From Spirobacillus cienkowskii (lineage in GTDB: Bacteria > Bdellovibrionota_B > Oligoflexia > Silvanigrellales > Silvanigrellaceae): DNA of 64,000 nt. The notes under the pieces are model-generated. The model worked only from the letters and a program-made list of their open reading frames with translations, did no database searches and had not been told where the DNA came from. This document shows positions 46,193-54,991 of this stretch, in pieces (position 1 is the stretch's first letter; each line of letters opens with the position of its first letter). The DNA is taken from positions 2,173,577 through 2,237,576 of the forward strand of contig NZ_CP146516.1 of the NCBI RefSeq assembly GCF_037081835.1, in the 5' to 3' direction. A program made the translations under genes and the position numbers.

Positions 46193-47134
46193 ATGCTTTT
46201 TGAATTATTAACAAATGATGCTAGAGAACAAATTTTTTCACGCGCAAAAAATAAAAAGGTTGCCCTACCAGAAGGAAACGATGAGCGCGTAATTTCTGCA
46301 GCAAAAATTTTAAAAAAAGAACTCAATATTGAATGCATTTTAGGCAATATAGAAGATGCTGCAAAGCAATCGCAAAAAACCTTAGAAATTATGCATAAAA
46401 TTGCAGAAAAAAAAGGTAAAAAACTATCACCAAAAATTGAACCCTTCGCGTCTGATACCACTTTTACTGCAGGAGCTCAGTTGTTTACAGGACACGTGGA
46501 TGCTGTGGTGTCTGGTTGTGTCAACTCAACAGCACATGTAATTCGAGCGGCATTAAATACAGTAGGATTAAAACCAGAAACGAAAGTGATCACAAGTTGC
46601 TTTTTACTTGCCTTGCCTAAAGCAACCGATGGTGGAGAAAACCTCGTATTATTTTCGGATTGCGGCGTTATTCCACAACCAACCAGCACAGAACTTGCAG
46701 ATATTGCATTTTTATCGCAAGAAGCTTTTGCATTTTGGAGCGGAAAAGAACCTAGAATATCTTTTTTAAGCTTTTCAACGGTTGGAAGCGCAGAACATCC
46801 TGATGTCGAAAAAGTAAGAACAGCTTATAAGTTTTTTATTGATAGGCACCCGAGTATTATTGCTGATGGCGAAGTGCAATTTGATGCAGCATGCGTCCCA
46901 AGTATTGCAAAAAGAAAAAACCCAAGCAGCCACATTGCAGGGAAAACGAATGTGTTTATTTTTCCTGATCTTGATTCAGGAAACATTGGTTATAAAATTA
47001 CTCAAAGAATTGGTGGCGCTCAGGCATGGGGACCCATTTTATTAGGAGCTGCAAAACCTTTTTCAGATCTATCTAGAGGTGCGTCTGCAGACGATATTGC
47101 TCATGCAGCTGTTTTAACCCTTGCCTTGAGTTAA
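46193..47134 (+). CDS. pta: phosphate acetyltransferase
   Basis: Short-form Pta of 313 residues that interconverts acetyl-CoA and acetyl phosphate. KKVALPEGNDERVISAAKIL, FTGHVDAVVSGCVNSTAHVI and FIFPDLDSGNIGYKITQRIG, and the C-terminal GPILLGAAKPFSDLSRGA are diagnostic. The N-terminal DRTGG-type domains of long Pta are absent. The ATG at 46193 follows GAAAGG; an upstream TTG reading is less likely. Its partner ackA lies 3 kb away on the other strand, with a pair of outer-membrane-like genes and an insertion sequence between. Confidence 0.93.
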   Translation: MLFELLTNDAREQIFSRAKNKKVALPEGNDERVISAAKILKKELNIECILGNIEDAAKQSQKTLEIMHKIAEKKGKKLSPKIEPFASDTTFTAGAQLFTGHVDAVVSGCVNSTAHVIRAALNTVGLKPETKVITSCFLLALPKATDGGENLVLFSDCGVIPQPTSTELADIAFLSQEAFAFWSGKEPRISFLSFSTVGSAEHPDVEKVRTAYKFFIDRHPSIIADGEVQFDAACVPSIAKRKNPSSHIAGKTNVFIFPDLDSGNIGYKITQRIGGAQAWGPILLGAAKPFSDLSRGASADDIAHAAVLTLALS

Positions 47135-47703
47135 ATAATCGAATTTTTTTTAATTTAAACTTGATTTATATATAAAAAATATATTACAAGAATTAACGTT
47201 TCTTAAACAAGAAATTTAAAAAATTCTTTAAAATCATGCGCAATAAGCACGATCATAAAAGACTCAGATATAATTAAAATTTAAGCAATGGTTAAATCAT
47301 ATGTTCTAGTGTTAAAAACTTCTGTCACTATTGCAGCAATTTTTTAACTTTTAATTAATAATATTAACAAAAATTTACCCTTTGGAGGACTATTATGTAT
47401 TTTAAAAAATATTTTATTTCAGGAATTTTTTTGCTAACAACAACTCAAGCTATTGCAACAGAAGAAGATAAGAACAATAATAATATTGGATTAAATTTCT
47501 TTTTTACTCTAGGTGGTTCATTATATCAAAATATACAAATGAGCAGTATTGAGTTTAATGATCCAAAAAGTATTACGACTTCAAATATACAATTGGGTGC
47601 ACTTTATGAATTAAATAAATCGGATACTGGAAGTTTAGTTGTCGGTGCTGCACTTGATTTCTCTGGAATTTATTATAAAGGTGGTTCAAAAATTCAAGGA
47701 AAT

Positions 47704-47712
47704 ACTAATAAT
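47704..47712 (+). repeat. left target-site duplication of the IS982-like element
   Basis: ACTAATAAT immediately before the left terminal repeat matches ATTAATAAT at 48731-48739 in eight of nine bases. It is interpreted as a 9-base target duplication with one later change. Confidence 0.65.
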
Positions 47713-48730
47713 GCCAGTTAATAGTTGAGAAAGTTATTGTGAGGCTTGAAGAAATAGCTCCAATTTGTTAAATAATTTTTGCACAAACAAAATTAACAAA
47801 GGAGCTACCAATGGACTGGCAGAGCCAACTCATCACTGTATACCTTACTACCTGCGATTTCTTTTCTCAACTCTCTCCAACCTCTTTTTTAAAAATTAGT
47901 CCAAACTCAAATCCCTCGTTCACAGACCAAGAAGTCACCACTATTTACATCTTTGGAGTTTTAATGAAACAAAAAAATATAAAAGCTATTTTTAACTTCA
48001 CTAAAAATTTTATTCCAAACTGGTTTCCTCACTTGCCTTCTTATGAAGGATTTTTGTCAAGACTTAATAGCTTAAGTAAACTCTTTCCTGAACTTGCAAA
48101 CTTTATTTTAAAAAATAATAAATTTAAAATCCCTAAAACAAAATCCAAACCTTTTATTCTTATTGACTCTTTACCTATTATACTCACAACTGGTTTTCGG
48201 GCGCACAAGTGCAATACTGCAAACGATATTTCTGCTATTGGCTATTGCTCTTCAAAAGATAAATTTTACTATGGGTTAAAACTTCATCTCGCTGCTTTGT
48301 TTCAAAATAAAAAACTTGCCGCACCTATTGATTTTAAAATCACACCCGCCGCAACTCACGACTTAACTGCTGTTAAGAATGATCTTTTAAACTTCAAACA
48401 TTCGCAAATCTTTGCCGATCGTGCTTACTGTGACAAATCAACTAAAAAAAACTTGAATCAAATAAACTCTAAATTACACACACCAATTAAACTCTCTCGG
48501 AATAAAAAAACTCTTTCTAGTGATGAGAAAGTTTATTCTAAATCTGTTAGCTCTATTCGGCAGTCCATTGAAATCCTTTTTAACTGGTTAATTGAATCCA
48601 GCGGTATTCAAATCGCATCAAAAGTTCGATCGACTAAAGGCCTTATCGTCCATGTTTTCGGACGATTTTCTGCCTGCCTGTTTAACTACTTATTCAAATT
48701 CTAATTGATTTTTCTCAACTATTAATTGGC
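47713..48730 (+). mobile_element. IS982-like insertion sequence, intact
   Basis: A 1018-base element with 20-base terminal inverted repeats matching at 19 positions: GCCAGTTAATAGTTGAGAAA at 47713-47732 and the inverse of it, with one change, at 48711-48730. Flanking 9-base near-identical repeats and exact restoration of the interrupted gene support these boundaries. It carries one full-length transposase and no passenger gene. The intact frame and near-perfect ends suggest a fairly recent insertion. Confidence 0.85.
47811..48704 (+). CDS. IS982-like DDE transposase
   Basis: A 297-residue transposase. The catalytic triad candidates are Asp in FILIDSLPI, Asp in IFADRAYCDK and Glu in RQSIEILFNWL. 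The segment YYGLKLHLAA plus DFKITPAATHD between them is typical of the IS4/IS5/IS982 superfamily, with best resemblance to IS982. GGAG lies upstream of the ATG. It is uninterrupted, so it may be active. Confidence 0.85.
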   Translation: MDWQSQLITVYLTTCDFFSQLSPTSFLKISPNSNPSFTDQEVTTIYIFGVLMKQKNIKAIFNFTKNFIPNWFPHLPSYEGFLSRLNSLSKLFPELANFILKNNKFKIPKTKSKPFILIDSLPIILTTGFRAHKCNTANDISAIGYCSSKDKFYYGLKLHLAALFQNKKLAAPIDFKITPAATHDLTAVKNDLLNFKHSQIFADRAYCDKSTKKNLNQINSKLHTPIKLSRNKKTLSSDEKVYSKSVSSIRQSIEILFNWLIESSGIQIASKVRSTKGLIVHVFGRFSACLFNYLFKF

Positions 48731-48739
48731 ATTAATAAT
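48731..48739 (+). repeat. right target-site duplication of the IS982-like element
   Basis: ATTAATAAT directly after the right terminal repeat; pairs with ACTAATAAT at the left end (eight of nine identical). Confidence 0.65.
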
Positions 48740-49093
48740 ATTAACCTACTTATTAGCTCTTTAGGTAACAGAGGATACATTGGTTACAAACTTACCCCTA
48801 GCAAAAGATTTTCTATTTATGCCTTGGGTGATATCAGTTATTTTGCCTATAATCATGGGATAATATTAGTTGACAATAGCTTAATATCTGAAGAAATTTC
48901 CATTGAAAGCCATTATAATTACGGCGCCACATTGATGAATACTTTCAATATAACAGATAGTTTTGCAATTAGTCTGATTTTAGGGATACATAACAATTCT
49001 ATGAGTCTTGATAATAGCAAAACCATTAAAATCAATGAAAAATTAAATTACACTGATGTTAAAGCTTCATTAGGTTTATTATATACAATTTGA

Positions 49094-49404
49094 AAGAAAA
49101 TATGACTTATGTTGCAGCTTTTAATTTTGCATTACGTTAAAAGAAACTTATTAACAGATAACTATGTTTATTTTACATTTAATTTTAATTTAAAAGCAGT
49201 TCATATTTACCATCAAGATATTAATATAATTCACAAAAATAAAAAATAAAAATTTCAATACATTACATAAAAACTTTTAAATTCAGAATGATAAATAATT
49301 TTTTTTTGAAAAAAAATAAATTTCCAAATCATTTTTTTTAATTTAAATCAAATTTGTGTACAAAATATATGCTCTTATTGAGCATATAACATTTGGAGAA
49401 TTTT
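49094..49404. other. AT-rich spacer between the two paralogous outer-membrane-like genes
   Basis: About 310 bases with long A and T runs and no gene. Near its end lies a hairpin (listed separately) just upstream of the ribosome binding site of the second paralogue. The promoter of that gene should be here but could not be chosen among many TATA-like strings. Confidence 0.6.
49367..49387 (+). promoter_or_regulatory. perfect 8-bp stem-loop upstream of the start codon
   Basis: ATATGCTC, a TTATT loop, then GAGCATAT, ending about seven bases before the GGAG site of the second paralogue. It could protect the 5' end of the mRNA, control ribosome access or be a protein-binding palindrome. No equivalent was seen before the first paralogue. 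Confidence 0.45.
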
Positions 49405-50106
49405 ATGCAAATTAAAAAATTTTTTGTTTCAGTTGTTTCTTTAATCGCAACAACTCAAGTTATTGCTATGGAAAATCAAAATACAGAAATTGATCCTAAT
49501 ATAAACAATGAAAATATTGGGTTAAATTTATTTTTAACGACAGAAGCTTCATTATACCATAATTTTAAAATTAATAATCTTGAATTTAAATACCCAAGAA
49601 GTGTTTTGATTGGAAGCTTACAAGCTAGTGCTCTTTATGAATTGGAAAAATCATCAACTGGAAGTTTAGTGATTGGTGGAGGAGTCGACTTTCTAGGGGG
49701 TGGTTATAATAGTATTGTAAAATTTGGCGACAATTCTAATAATATAGATTTAAAAATTGCTTCAATCATTACAAAAGGATCTATTGGTTATAAATTTACA
49801 CCGACTGAAAGATATTCTATTTTTACTTTAGGACATTTTGGTTACGCTGTTAATAATAAAATCACAGCTCAAGCTATTAGTTTAAGTGATAAAAATAGTG
49901 ACATTGAAGCTATAAATGTAAAAAACCATATTGTTTATGGCCTTAACTTAATAAATGCAATTAATGTAACAAATAGTTTTGATATTGGAATAGGTTTTGG
50001 TGTAACAGGTCATTCTATGAGTATTAAAAATAGCGAATTGAACATTGATCAAAAATTAAATTACGTTGATGTTAACACTTCATTAAGTTTAATTTATAAA
50101 ATTTAA
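49405..50106 (+). CDS. small beta-barrel-like outer-membrane protein (intact paralogue)
   Basis: A 233-residue protein with a signal peptide (MQIKKFFVSVVSLIATTQVI, cut near residue 21). The mature part has repeated short beta-like segments: SLYHNFKINNLEF, GSIGYKFTPTERYSIFTLG and VDVNTSLSLIYKI. It is clearly homologous along its length to the interrupted gene upstream, so the pair arose by tandem duplication. Function is unknown. The overall look is of an 8- to 10-strand barrel. The ATG at 49405 follows TTTGGAGAA. Its stop lies four bases from the stop of convergent ackA. Confidence 0.75.
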   Translation: MQIKKFFVSVVSLIATTQVIAMENQNTEIDPNINNENIGLNLFLTTEASLYHNFKINNLEFKYPRSVLIGSLQASALYELEKSSTGSLVIGGGVDFLGGGYNSIVKFGDNSNNIDLKIASIITKGSIGYKFTPTERYSIFTLGHFGYAVNNKITAQAISLSDKNSDIEAINVKNHIVYGLNLINAINVTNSFDIGIGFGVTGHSMSIKNSELNIDQKLNYVDVNTSLSLIYKI

Positions 50107-50110
50107 TGCG

Positions 50111-51355
50111 TTAAAAAGAAGGCAGCCCCTTAACACAACGAAATGTATCCCTAGCAATCATAAGTTCTTCATTGGTAGGGATAACCCATGTCTTTATTTT
50201 GCTATTTGCTGATGAAATGTCTCCTTCTGCACCAAAACATTTTTGTTCATTGAGTTTATCATCCAGCTCTATTCCTAAAAACTCTAAACCATGACAAATT
50301 CTTTTACGAATTTCTGCAGAATTTTCACCAATACCACCAGTAAATAAAATAACATCCGCACCGCCCATTTCTGCAAGATATGCGCCAATATAATGTTTAA
50401 TTCTATTATTAAACATATCTATAGCTAACGATGCTCTGCGATCGTGATGTTCTTTTTCTTCGGCTAGCAGCTCTCGCATATCGTTTGTAAGACCAGAAAT
50501 TCCAAGTAATCCTGAAGCCTTATTTAATAAAATATCAATATCAGAAAGCGTTATTCCTTCTTTATGGGCAATGAATTCAGGAATTGAGGCGTCAAGATCG
50601 CCAGCACGAGTGCCCATAATTAGCCCTGCTAATGGAGTGAATCCCATAGACGTATTATAAGATTTTCCTTCTTTAATTGAGCAAATGGAGCAACCGTTTC
50701 CAAGATGAATTGTAATTATATTAAGTTGTTCTCGTTCTAAAGAGACCAATTTACGATATCGATAACTCACATAGCGATGCGATAATCCATGAAATCCGTA
50801 TTTTCTAATTCCGTAACGACGATAGTATTGATATGGAATGGCGTACAAGTAATTTGATTCGGGAATAGTTGAATGAAATGCTGTATCAAAAACAACAGCA
50901 TGTGGCACTTTCTCTCCAAATAATGCAAGCGTCGCTTGTATACCTTTTAAATTTGCAGGATTATGTAATGGTGCTAAATCAATACAATCTTCTATTTGCT
51001 TTAACACAGTTTTATCAACAAGAACAGATTTTGAAAATTTTTCGCCTCCATGAACAACGCGATGCCCAACTGCATCAATGTCAGATAAAGAAAAAATACC
51101 TTCAATATTTAGGACTCCTGATGTAATTTTACGAAAAATATAATCGAGAGCTGCTGCATGATCGCGAATTGCAATAGATTCTTTAATTTCAACTCCATTT
51201 GTTACAGAAATTTTTGCCAAAGCTTGAGTGCCAATTCTATCAATAAGCCCTTTAACCTTGACCTTATCTGTTGAATTTTCAATAAAATTTTTATCAGTTT
51301 CGATAATTTGAAATTTTAGTGAAGAACTTCCACTATTGATAACAAGTATATTCAT
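50111..51355 (-). CDS. ackA: acetate kinase
   Basis: A 414-residue ASKHA-fold kinase making acetate and ATP from acetyl phosphate and ADP. NILVINSGSSSLKFQIIET, HRVVHGGEKFS, TIHLGNGCSICSIKEGKSYN, DTSMGFTPLAGLIMGTRAGD-type sequence and GGIGENSAEIR are the family motifs. It acts with pta, 3 kb away on the opposite strand. Nothing unusual apart from a short internal variation. Confidence 0.95.
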   Translation of the reverse strand: MNILVINSGSSSLKFQIIETDKNFIENSTDKVKVKGLIDRIGTQALAKISVTNGVEIKESIAIRDHAAALDYIFRKITSGVLNIEGIFSLSDIDAVGHRVVHGGEKFSKSVLVDKTVLKQIEDCIDLAPLHNPANLKGIQATLALFGEKVPHAVVFDTAFHSTIPESNYLYAIPYQYYRRYGIRKYGFHGLSHRYVSYRYRKLVSLEREQLNIITIHLGNGCSICSIKEGKSYNTSMGFTPLAGLIMGTRAGDLDASIPEFIAHKEGITLSDIDILLNKASGLLGISGLTNDMRELLAEEKEHHDRRASLAIDMFNNRIKHYIGAYLAEMGGADVILFTGGIGENSAEIRKRICHGLEFLGIELDDKLNEQKCFGAEGDISSANSKIKTWVIPTNEELMIARDTFRCVKGLPSF

Positions 51356-51517
51356 TTTTTAAAACTCCATAGTTTATAAAACGTTAGCCTAAAAAAGGAA
51401 TTCAATCCATATTATTAAGCATCATAACCAAAAGCATTATTAAAAAGGGGAAATTTTATCTATTTTTTTAAAATATATTTTTCACTTGTCAACTTTTTGT
51501 TTTAGTATCCATTGGTT

Positions 51518-51537
51518 GTTCGTATTATAATGCGAAC
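51518..51537. promoter_or_regulatory. near-perfect palindrome over a TATAAT box
   Basis: GTTCGTATTATAATGCGAAC is a 20-base palindrome with one mismatched pair and contains TATAAT (51526-51531), about 90 bases before the SCO1-like gene. A -35 box at 17 bases is poor, as often seen at activator-dependent promoters. It is probably an operator for a dimeric regulator. The regulator is unknown. Confidence 0.45.
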
Positions 51538-51619
51538 CTTACTTTTAAGCCCTCTTACAAACGTTAAGTTTTAGATATTACAAGGTATATATGACTCATT
51601 GCGTTAAAGGAATTGATTT

Positions 51620-52366
51620 ATGTTAAGCTTAATTACATTTTTTAAAAGCAAAAAAATACAAGGGTATAAAATATTAACATTATTAATATGTATTTCTAAC
51701 GTTACTAGCGGCTACTCTCTTGAAGAGACTGACAACAGTCATATAACAAATAAAGAAGTTTACGAGAAACTGAACTATAAAATTAATCTAAATTTAAAAT
51801 TTACAGATGGTGATGGAAAAACAGAAACTTTGCAAGAAATTTTTTCTCGCCAAAAAGTAACAATTTTAACATTAAATTACTATAAATGTACAACTATGTG
51901 TGTTTTTCAGTATGCAAACTTAGCTCAAACGCTCAAACAAATAAACTGGCCAATTGGAAAAGATTTTCAAGTTGTTTCTATAAGCTTTGACCCTAATGAC
52001 ACTTTTGAAAGCGCAAAAAAATTACAAAACACCTGGATACCCAAAACAGGACAAAATAACGCAAAATGGAATTTTTATGTGGGAGAACCCAGCCAAATAA
52101 AAGCTCTTGCAGAAAATCTAAACTTTTATTTTGAAAAAGATCGTGAAACAGATGAATTTGCACATACAACAGCGCTTTTTTTTATAAAACCTGATGGCAC
52201 TTTTTATCGATATATTTATGGTATGGTTTATAATGAAAAAGATATGAAACATGCTTTAATAGAAACTTCTAATAATAAACTAGGATCATTTTTTGATAAA
52301 ATTACTACAAAATTTTCGACTTACAATCCTAAAATTGGTCGATATTCCTCTAGTCAGAATAATTGA
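51620..52366 (+). CDS. SCO1/SenC-family copper chaperone-like protein
   Basis: A 248-residue thioredoxin-fold protein with an N-terminal signal/anchor (about 15-33). The copper site is Cys90-x3-Cys94 (YYKCTTMC) with His182 (EFAHTT) as third ligand. SISFDPNDT is typical of the family. SCO proteins deliver copper or electrons to the CuA centre of cytochrome c oxidase. No oxidase subunit lies beside it, though a small cytochrome c is two genes downstream. Confidence 0.9.
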   Translation: MLSLITFFKSKKIQGYKILTLLICISNVTSGYSLEETDNSHITNKEVYEKLNYKINLNLKFTDGDGKTETLQEIFSRQKVTILTLNYYKCTTMCVFQYANLAQTLKQINWPIGKDFQVVSISFDPNDTFESAKKLQNTWIPKTGQNNAKWNFYVGEPSQIKALAENLNFYFEKDRETDEFAHTTALFFIKPDGTFYRYIYGMVYNEKDMKHALIETSNNKLGSFFDKITTKFSTYNPKIGRYSSSQNN

Positions 52367-52465
52367 TTTCTCTAGAAAAATTGTATACCAACACCAAGTC
52401 TAGGATTTCAAATAGACTCGGAGCTATCTGTCTCCTTTATTTAAATTTCTTGAAAGAGCACTTTT

Positions 52466-54535
52466 ATGGCCACGAATCAACATCTTAAAAAGTATAGAAA
52501 CATTGGCATTATGGCACATATTGACGCGGGTAAAACCACCACGTCAGAAAGAATTCTTTACTACACAGGCAGAAGTCACAAGCTTGGTGAAGTTCATGAA
52601 GGCACGGCAACAATGGATTGGATGGTTCAAGAACAAGAACGCGGAATCACCATTACATCGGCTGCAACAACAACTTTTTGGAAAGATCATCGCATTAATT
52701 TGATTGACACTCCTGGCCATGTTGATTTTACCGTTGAAGTCGAACGCTCTCTTCGCGTGTTAGATGGCGCAATTGCGGTTTTTGATGCCGCAAACGGCGT
52801 TGAACCTCAGTCAGAAACCGTATGGAGACAAGCTGAAAGATACCATGTACCAAGAATCGCGTTTTTAAATAAAATGGATAAAATTGGTGCGGATCATGAA
52901 ATGTGTCTTAAATCAATGCAACAAAAATTAAATGCCAACGCTGTTTTTGCACAAATTCCAATTGGTCTTGAAAATAACTTTACTGGAGTTATTGACTTAG
53001 TTCGTTTAGTTGCTTATTCGTGGCCAACCGATAATAAAGACACCCCTCCAGTTGTTAATGAAATTCCTAAAGAATACCTCGATGACGCGTTATTATACAG
53101 ACAAGCTCTAATAGAAAATCTAGCAGATTTTGATGATACTCTTGCTGAAGCAGTGTTATCAGATTCCCTAGTTACAAATGAACAGATTATAGATGCATTA
53201 CGACAAGCGGTGATTGCAATTAAAGTTGTGCCTATTTTTTTGGGATCATCATTTAAAAATAAAGGAATTCAGCCTCTTTTAGATGCTGTTATTGATTATC
53301 TCCCTTCTCCACTTGATTTGCCTCCTGCAGAAGGAATTGAGTTAGAAGGAGTTGTCTCGTCAAACAAACGCGAGTCAAGCGCAGATAAACCTTTTTCTGG
53401 CATCGTATTTAAAATCATGAGCGATCCATTTGTTGGTGCATTGTTTTTTATGCGCATTTACTCGGGCACATTAAAAGTTGGTGATGCGGTTTTAAACACT
53501 TTAAAAAATAAAAAAGAGCGCATCACTAAAATTTTACAAATGCACGCTAACGATCGAGAAGAACTGCAGTCCGCAACGGCTGGTGATATTGTCGCAGTTG
53601 TAGGCTTAAAGTTTGCCACCACAGGTGACACGTTGTGCGATACCAACGCCCCTATTGCTTACGAATCCATGAAATTTCCAGATCCCGTTATTTCTCTTGC
53701 CATTGAGCCTAAAAGCTCTGGAGATTTAGATAAATTGCAACAAAGTTTGCAAAAACTTGCTCAAGAAGATCCTTCGTTAAAAATTTCAACCAGCGAGGAA
53801 ACTGGTCAAGTTATTATCTCTGGAATGGGAGAATTGCATCTGCAAATTATAGCAGATCGCTTGTTACGTGAATTTAAAGTTAATGCAAATGTAGGAAAAC
53901 CTCAGGTATCTTATAGAGAATGTATTTCAATTTCTGCTAAAGCAAGTGACACGTTTTCTAGAACCTTTCAAAATAAAAATTACACTGCAAAAGTATCTCT
54001 TAGCGTTGAACCAAACAAAGATAAAACTGACGTTGAAATCAACGTACCAACTAAACCAATGGTGCCATTAAATGTAATCAATGCTATAAAAGAGTCGCTA
54101 CAAGGTTCGGTTGGAAGCGGTACGTTATGTGGCTATCCTCTTGTGAACTTAAAAGTAACTGTTACTGATTACTCTTTTGATCCCCAAGCTGTTGATGAAG
54201 TCGTTTATAAAGTTGCCGCAAACAATACACTGCGTGCAGCTTTAAATGCTGCAAAACCTGTGATGATGGAACCATTAATGAAAGTAGAAGTGGTAGTTCC
54301 TGTTGAATATAGCGGAACAATTGTATCTGACATGAACGGAAGACGCGGGCAAGTGCTTGGTCTCGAGCTCCGAGGTCACTTACAAGTTGTGAATGCCTAT
54401 ATTCCATTATCAGAGTTATTTGGTTACGAAACTGATATTCGCTCATTATCTCAAGGAAGGGCAAGCAGCTCCATGCACTTTTCTCATTATGAAATTCTAC
54501 CAAAAAATTTACAAGAGAAGATTCTTGGCATATAA
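52466..54535 (+). CDS. fusA: elongation factor G
   Basis: Translocation GTPase of 689 residues. The P-loop [19 protein letters not shown], switch [17 protein letters not shown], the base-recognition NKMD and the domain IV-V sequence ([20 protein letters not shown]) are all present. Length is normal. It is not in the str operon: neither rpsL, rpsG nor tuf is adjacent. Whether it is the only EF-G cannot be decided from this window; a second copy (fusA2 type) elsewhere is possible. Confidence 0.95.
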   Translation: MATNQHLKKYRNIGIMAHIDAGKTTTSERILYYTGRSHKLGEVHEGTATMDWMVQEQERGITITSAATTTFWKDHRINLIDTPGHVDFTVEVERSLRVLDGAIAVFDAANGVEPQSETVWRQAERYHVPRIAFLNKMDKIGADHEMCLKSMQQKLNANAVFAQIPIGLENNFTGVIDLVRLVAYSWPTDNKDTPPVVNEIPKEYLDDALLYRQALIENLADFDDTLAEAVLSDSLVTNEQIIDALRQAVIAIKVVPIFLGSSFKNKGIQPLLDAVIDYLPSPLDLPPAEGIELEGVVSSNKRESSADKPFSGIVFKIMSDPFVGALFFMRIYSGTLKVGDAVLNTLKNKKERITKILQMHANDREELQSATAGDIVAVVGLKFATTGDTLCDTNAPIAYESMKFPDPVISLAIEPKSSGDLDKLQQSLQKLAQEDPSLKISTSEETGQVIISGMGELHLQIIADRLLREFKVNANVGKPQVSYRECISISAKASDTFSRTFQNKNYTAKVSLSVEPNKDKTDVEINVPTKPMVPLNVINAIKESLQGSVGSGTLCGYPLVNLKVTVTDYSFDPQAVDEVVYKVAANNTLRAALNAAKPVMMEPLMKVEVVVPVEYSGTIVSDMNGRRGQVLGLELRGHLQVVNAYIPLSELFGYETDIRSLSQGRASSSMHFSHYEILPKNLQEKILGI

Positions 54536-54591
54536 TAATCTCGTATAATTATTTTGTTGCCGCAGTGATTTTATCCCAACGAGGGAACAAG

Positions 54592-54927
54592 ATGAAATTT
54601 AAATTAATCTTCACTTTAATTCTCTCTTACCTTTATTCTGAGAGAGTTTATGCTGATAAAAATGATCAACTCTTTACCGAAGGTAAAAGCCTTTACACGA
54701 CCCATTGCTTAATGTGCCATGGGAATAAGGGGATGGGCGACGGACCTGTTGGAAATAATTTAACTAAAAAACTACCTCCGCTTAAAATGATTTCTCAAAA
54801 ACAAATTGAAGACATTTTAAAAAGTGGAAAAATTGGCGTCATGCCAGACTATCGAACTACTTTAAGCGCAATTCAAAAACAAGCTGTAGCATTTTATATT
54901 ATTAAAGATTTTAGTAAAAAACCTTAA
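54592..54927 (+). CDS. small periplasmic c-type cytochrome
   Basis: A 111-residue protein with a signal peptide (about 1-21) and one haem c site, Cys39-x2-Cys42-His43 (CLMCH). Met84 (GVMPDY) is the likely sixth ligand. GKSLYTTHCLMCHGNKGMGD is the class I cytochrome c motif. It is probably an electron carrier to a periplasmic oxidase or reductase. The ATG at 54592 follows GAGGGAA; an earlier ATG at 54565 lacks this. It lies between fusA and pckA. Confidence 0.9.
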   Translation: MKFKLIFTLILSYLYSERVYADKNDQLFTEGKSLYTTHCLMCHGNKGMGDGPVGNNLTKKLPPLKMISQKQIEDILKSGKIGVMPDYRTTLSAIQKQAVAFYIIKDFSKKP

Positions 54928-54991
54928 GTTTCTTTTTTGTTCATTTAATTATTTAGAATTTAAATATTGTTTAAAAAGGAGTCATCCTCTT

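Larger units (their letters stand above)
47395..49093 (+). pseudogene. small beta-barrel-like outer-membrane protein, split by an insertion sequence
   Basis: The 5' part (47395-47712) encodes a signal peptide ending TTTQAIA and about 85 mature residues. The 3' part (48740-49093) continues the same protein. Removing the IS and one target repeat joins codon AAT to ATT in frame and gives 223 residues ending LGLLYTI. The join GNTNNINLLISS aligns with DNSNNIDLKIAS of the intact paralogue downstream, which confirms the reconstruction. Alternating hydrophobic residues and a terminal Tyr-x-Ile suggest a small barrel, unproven. The start has GGAGGA upstream. As it stands, a 108-residue truncated product would end just inside the IS. 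Confidence 0.85.
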
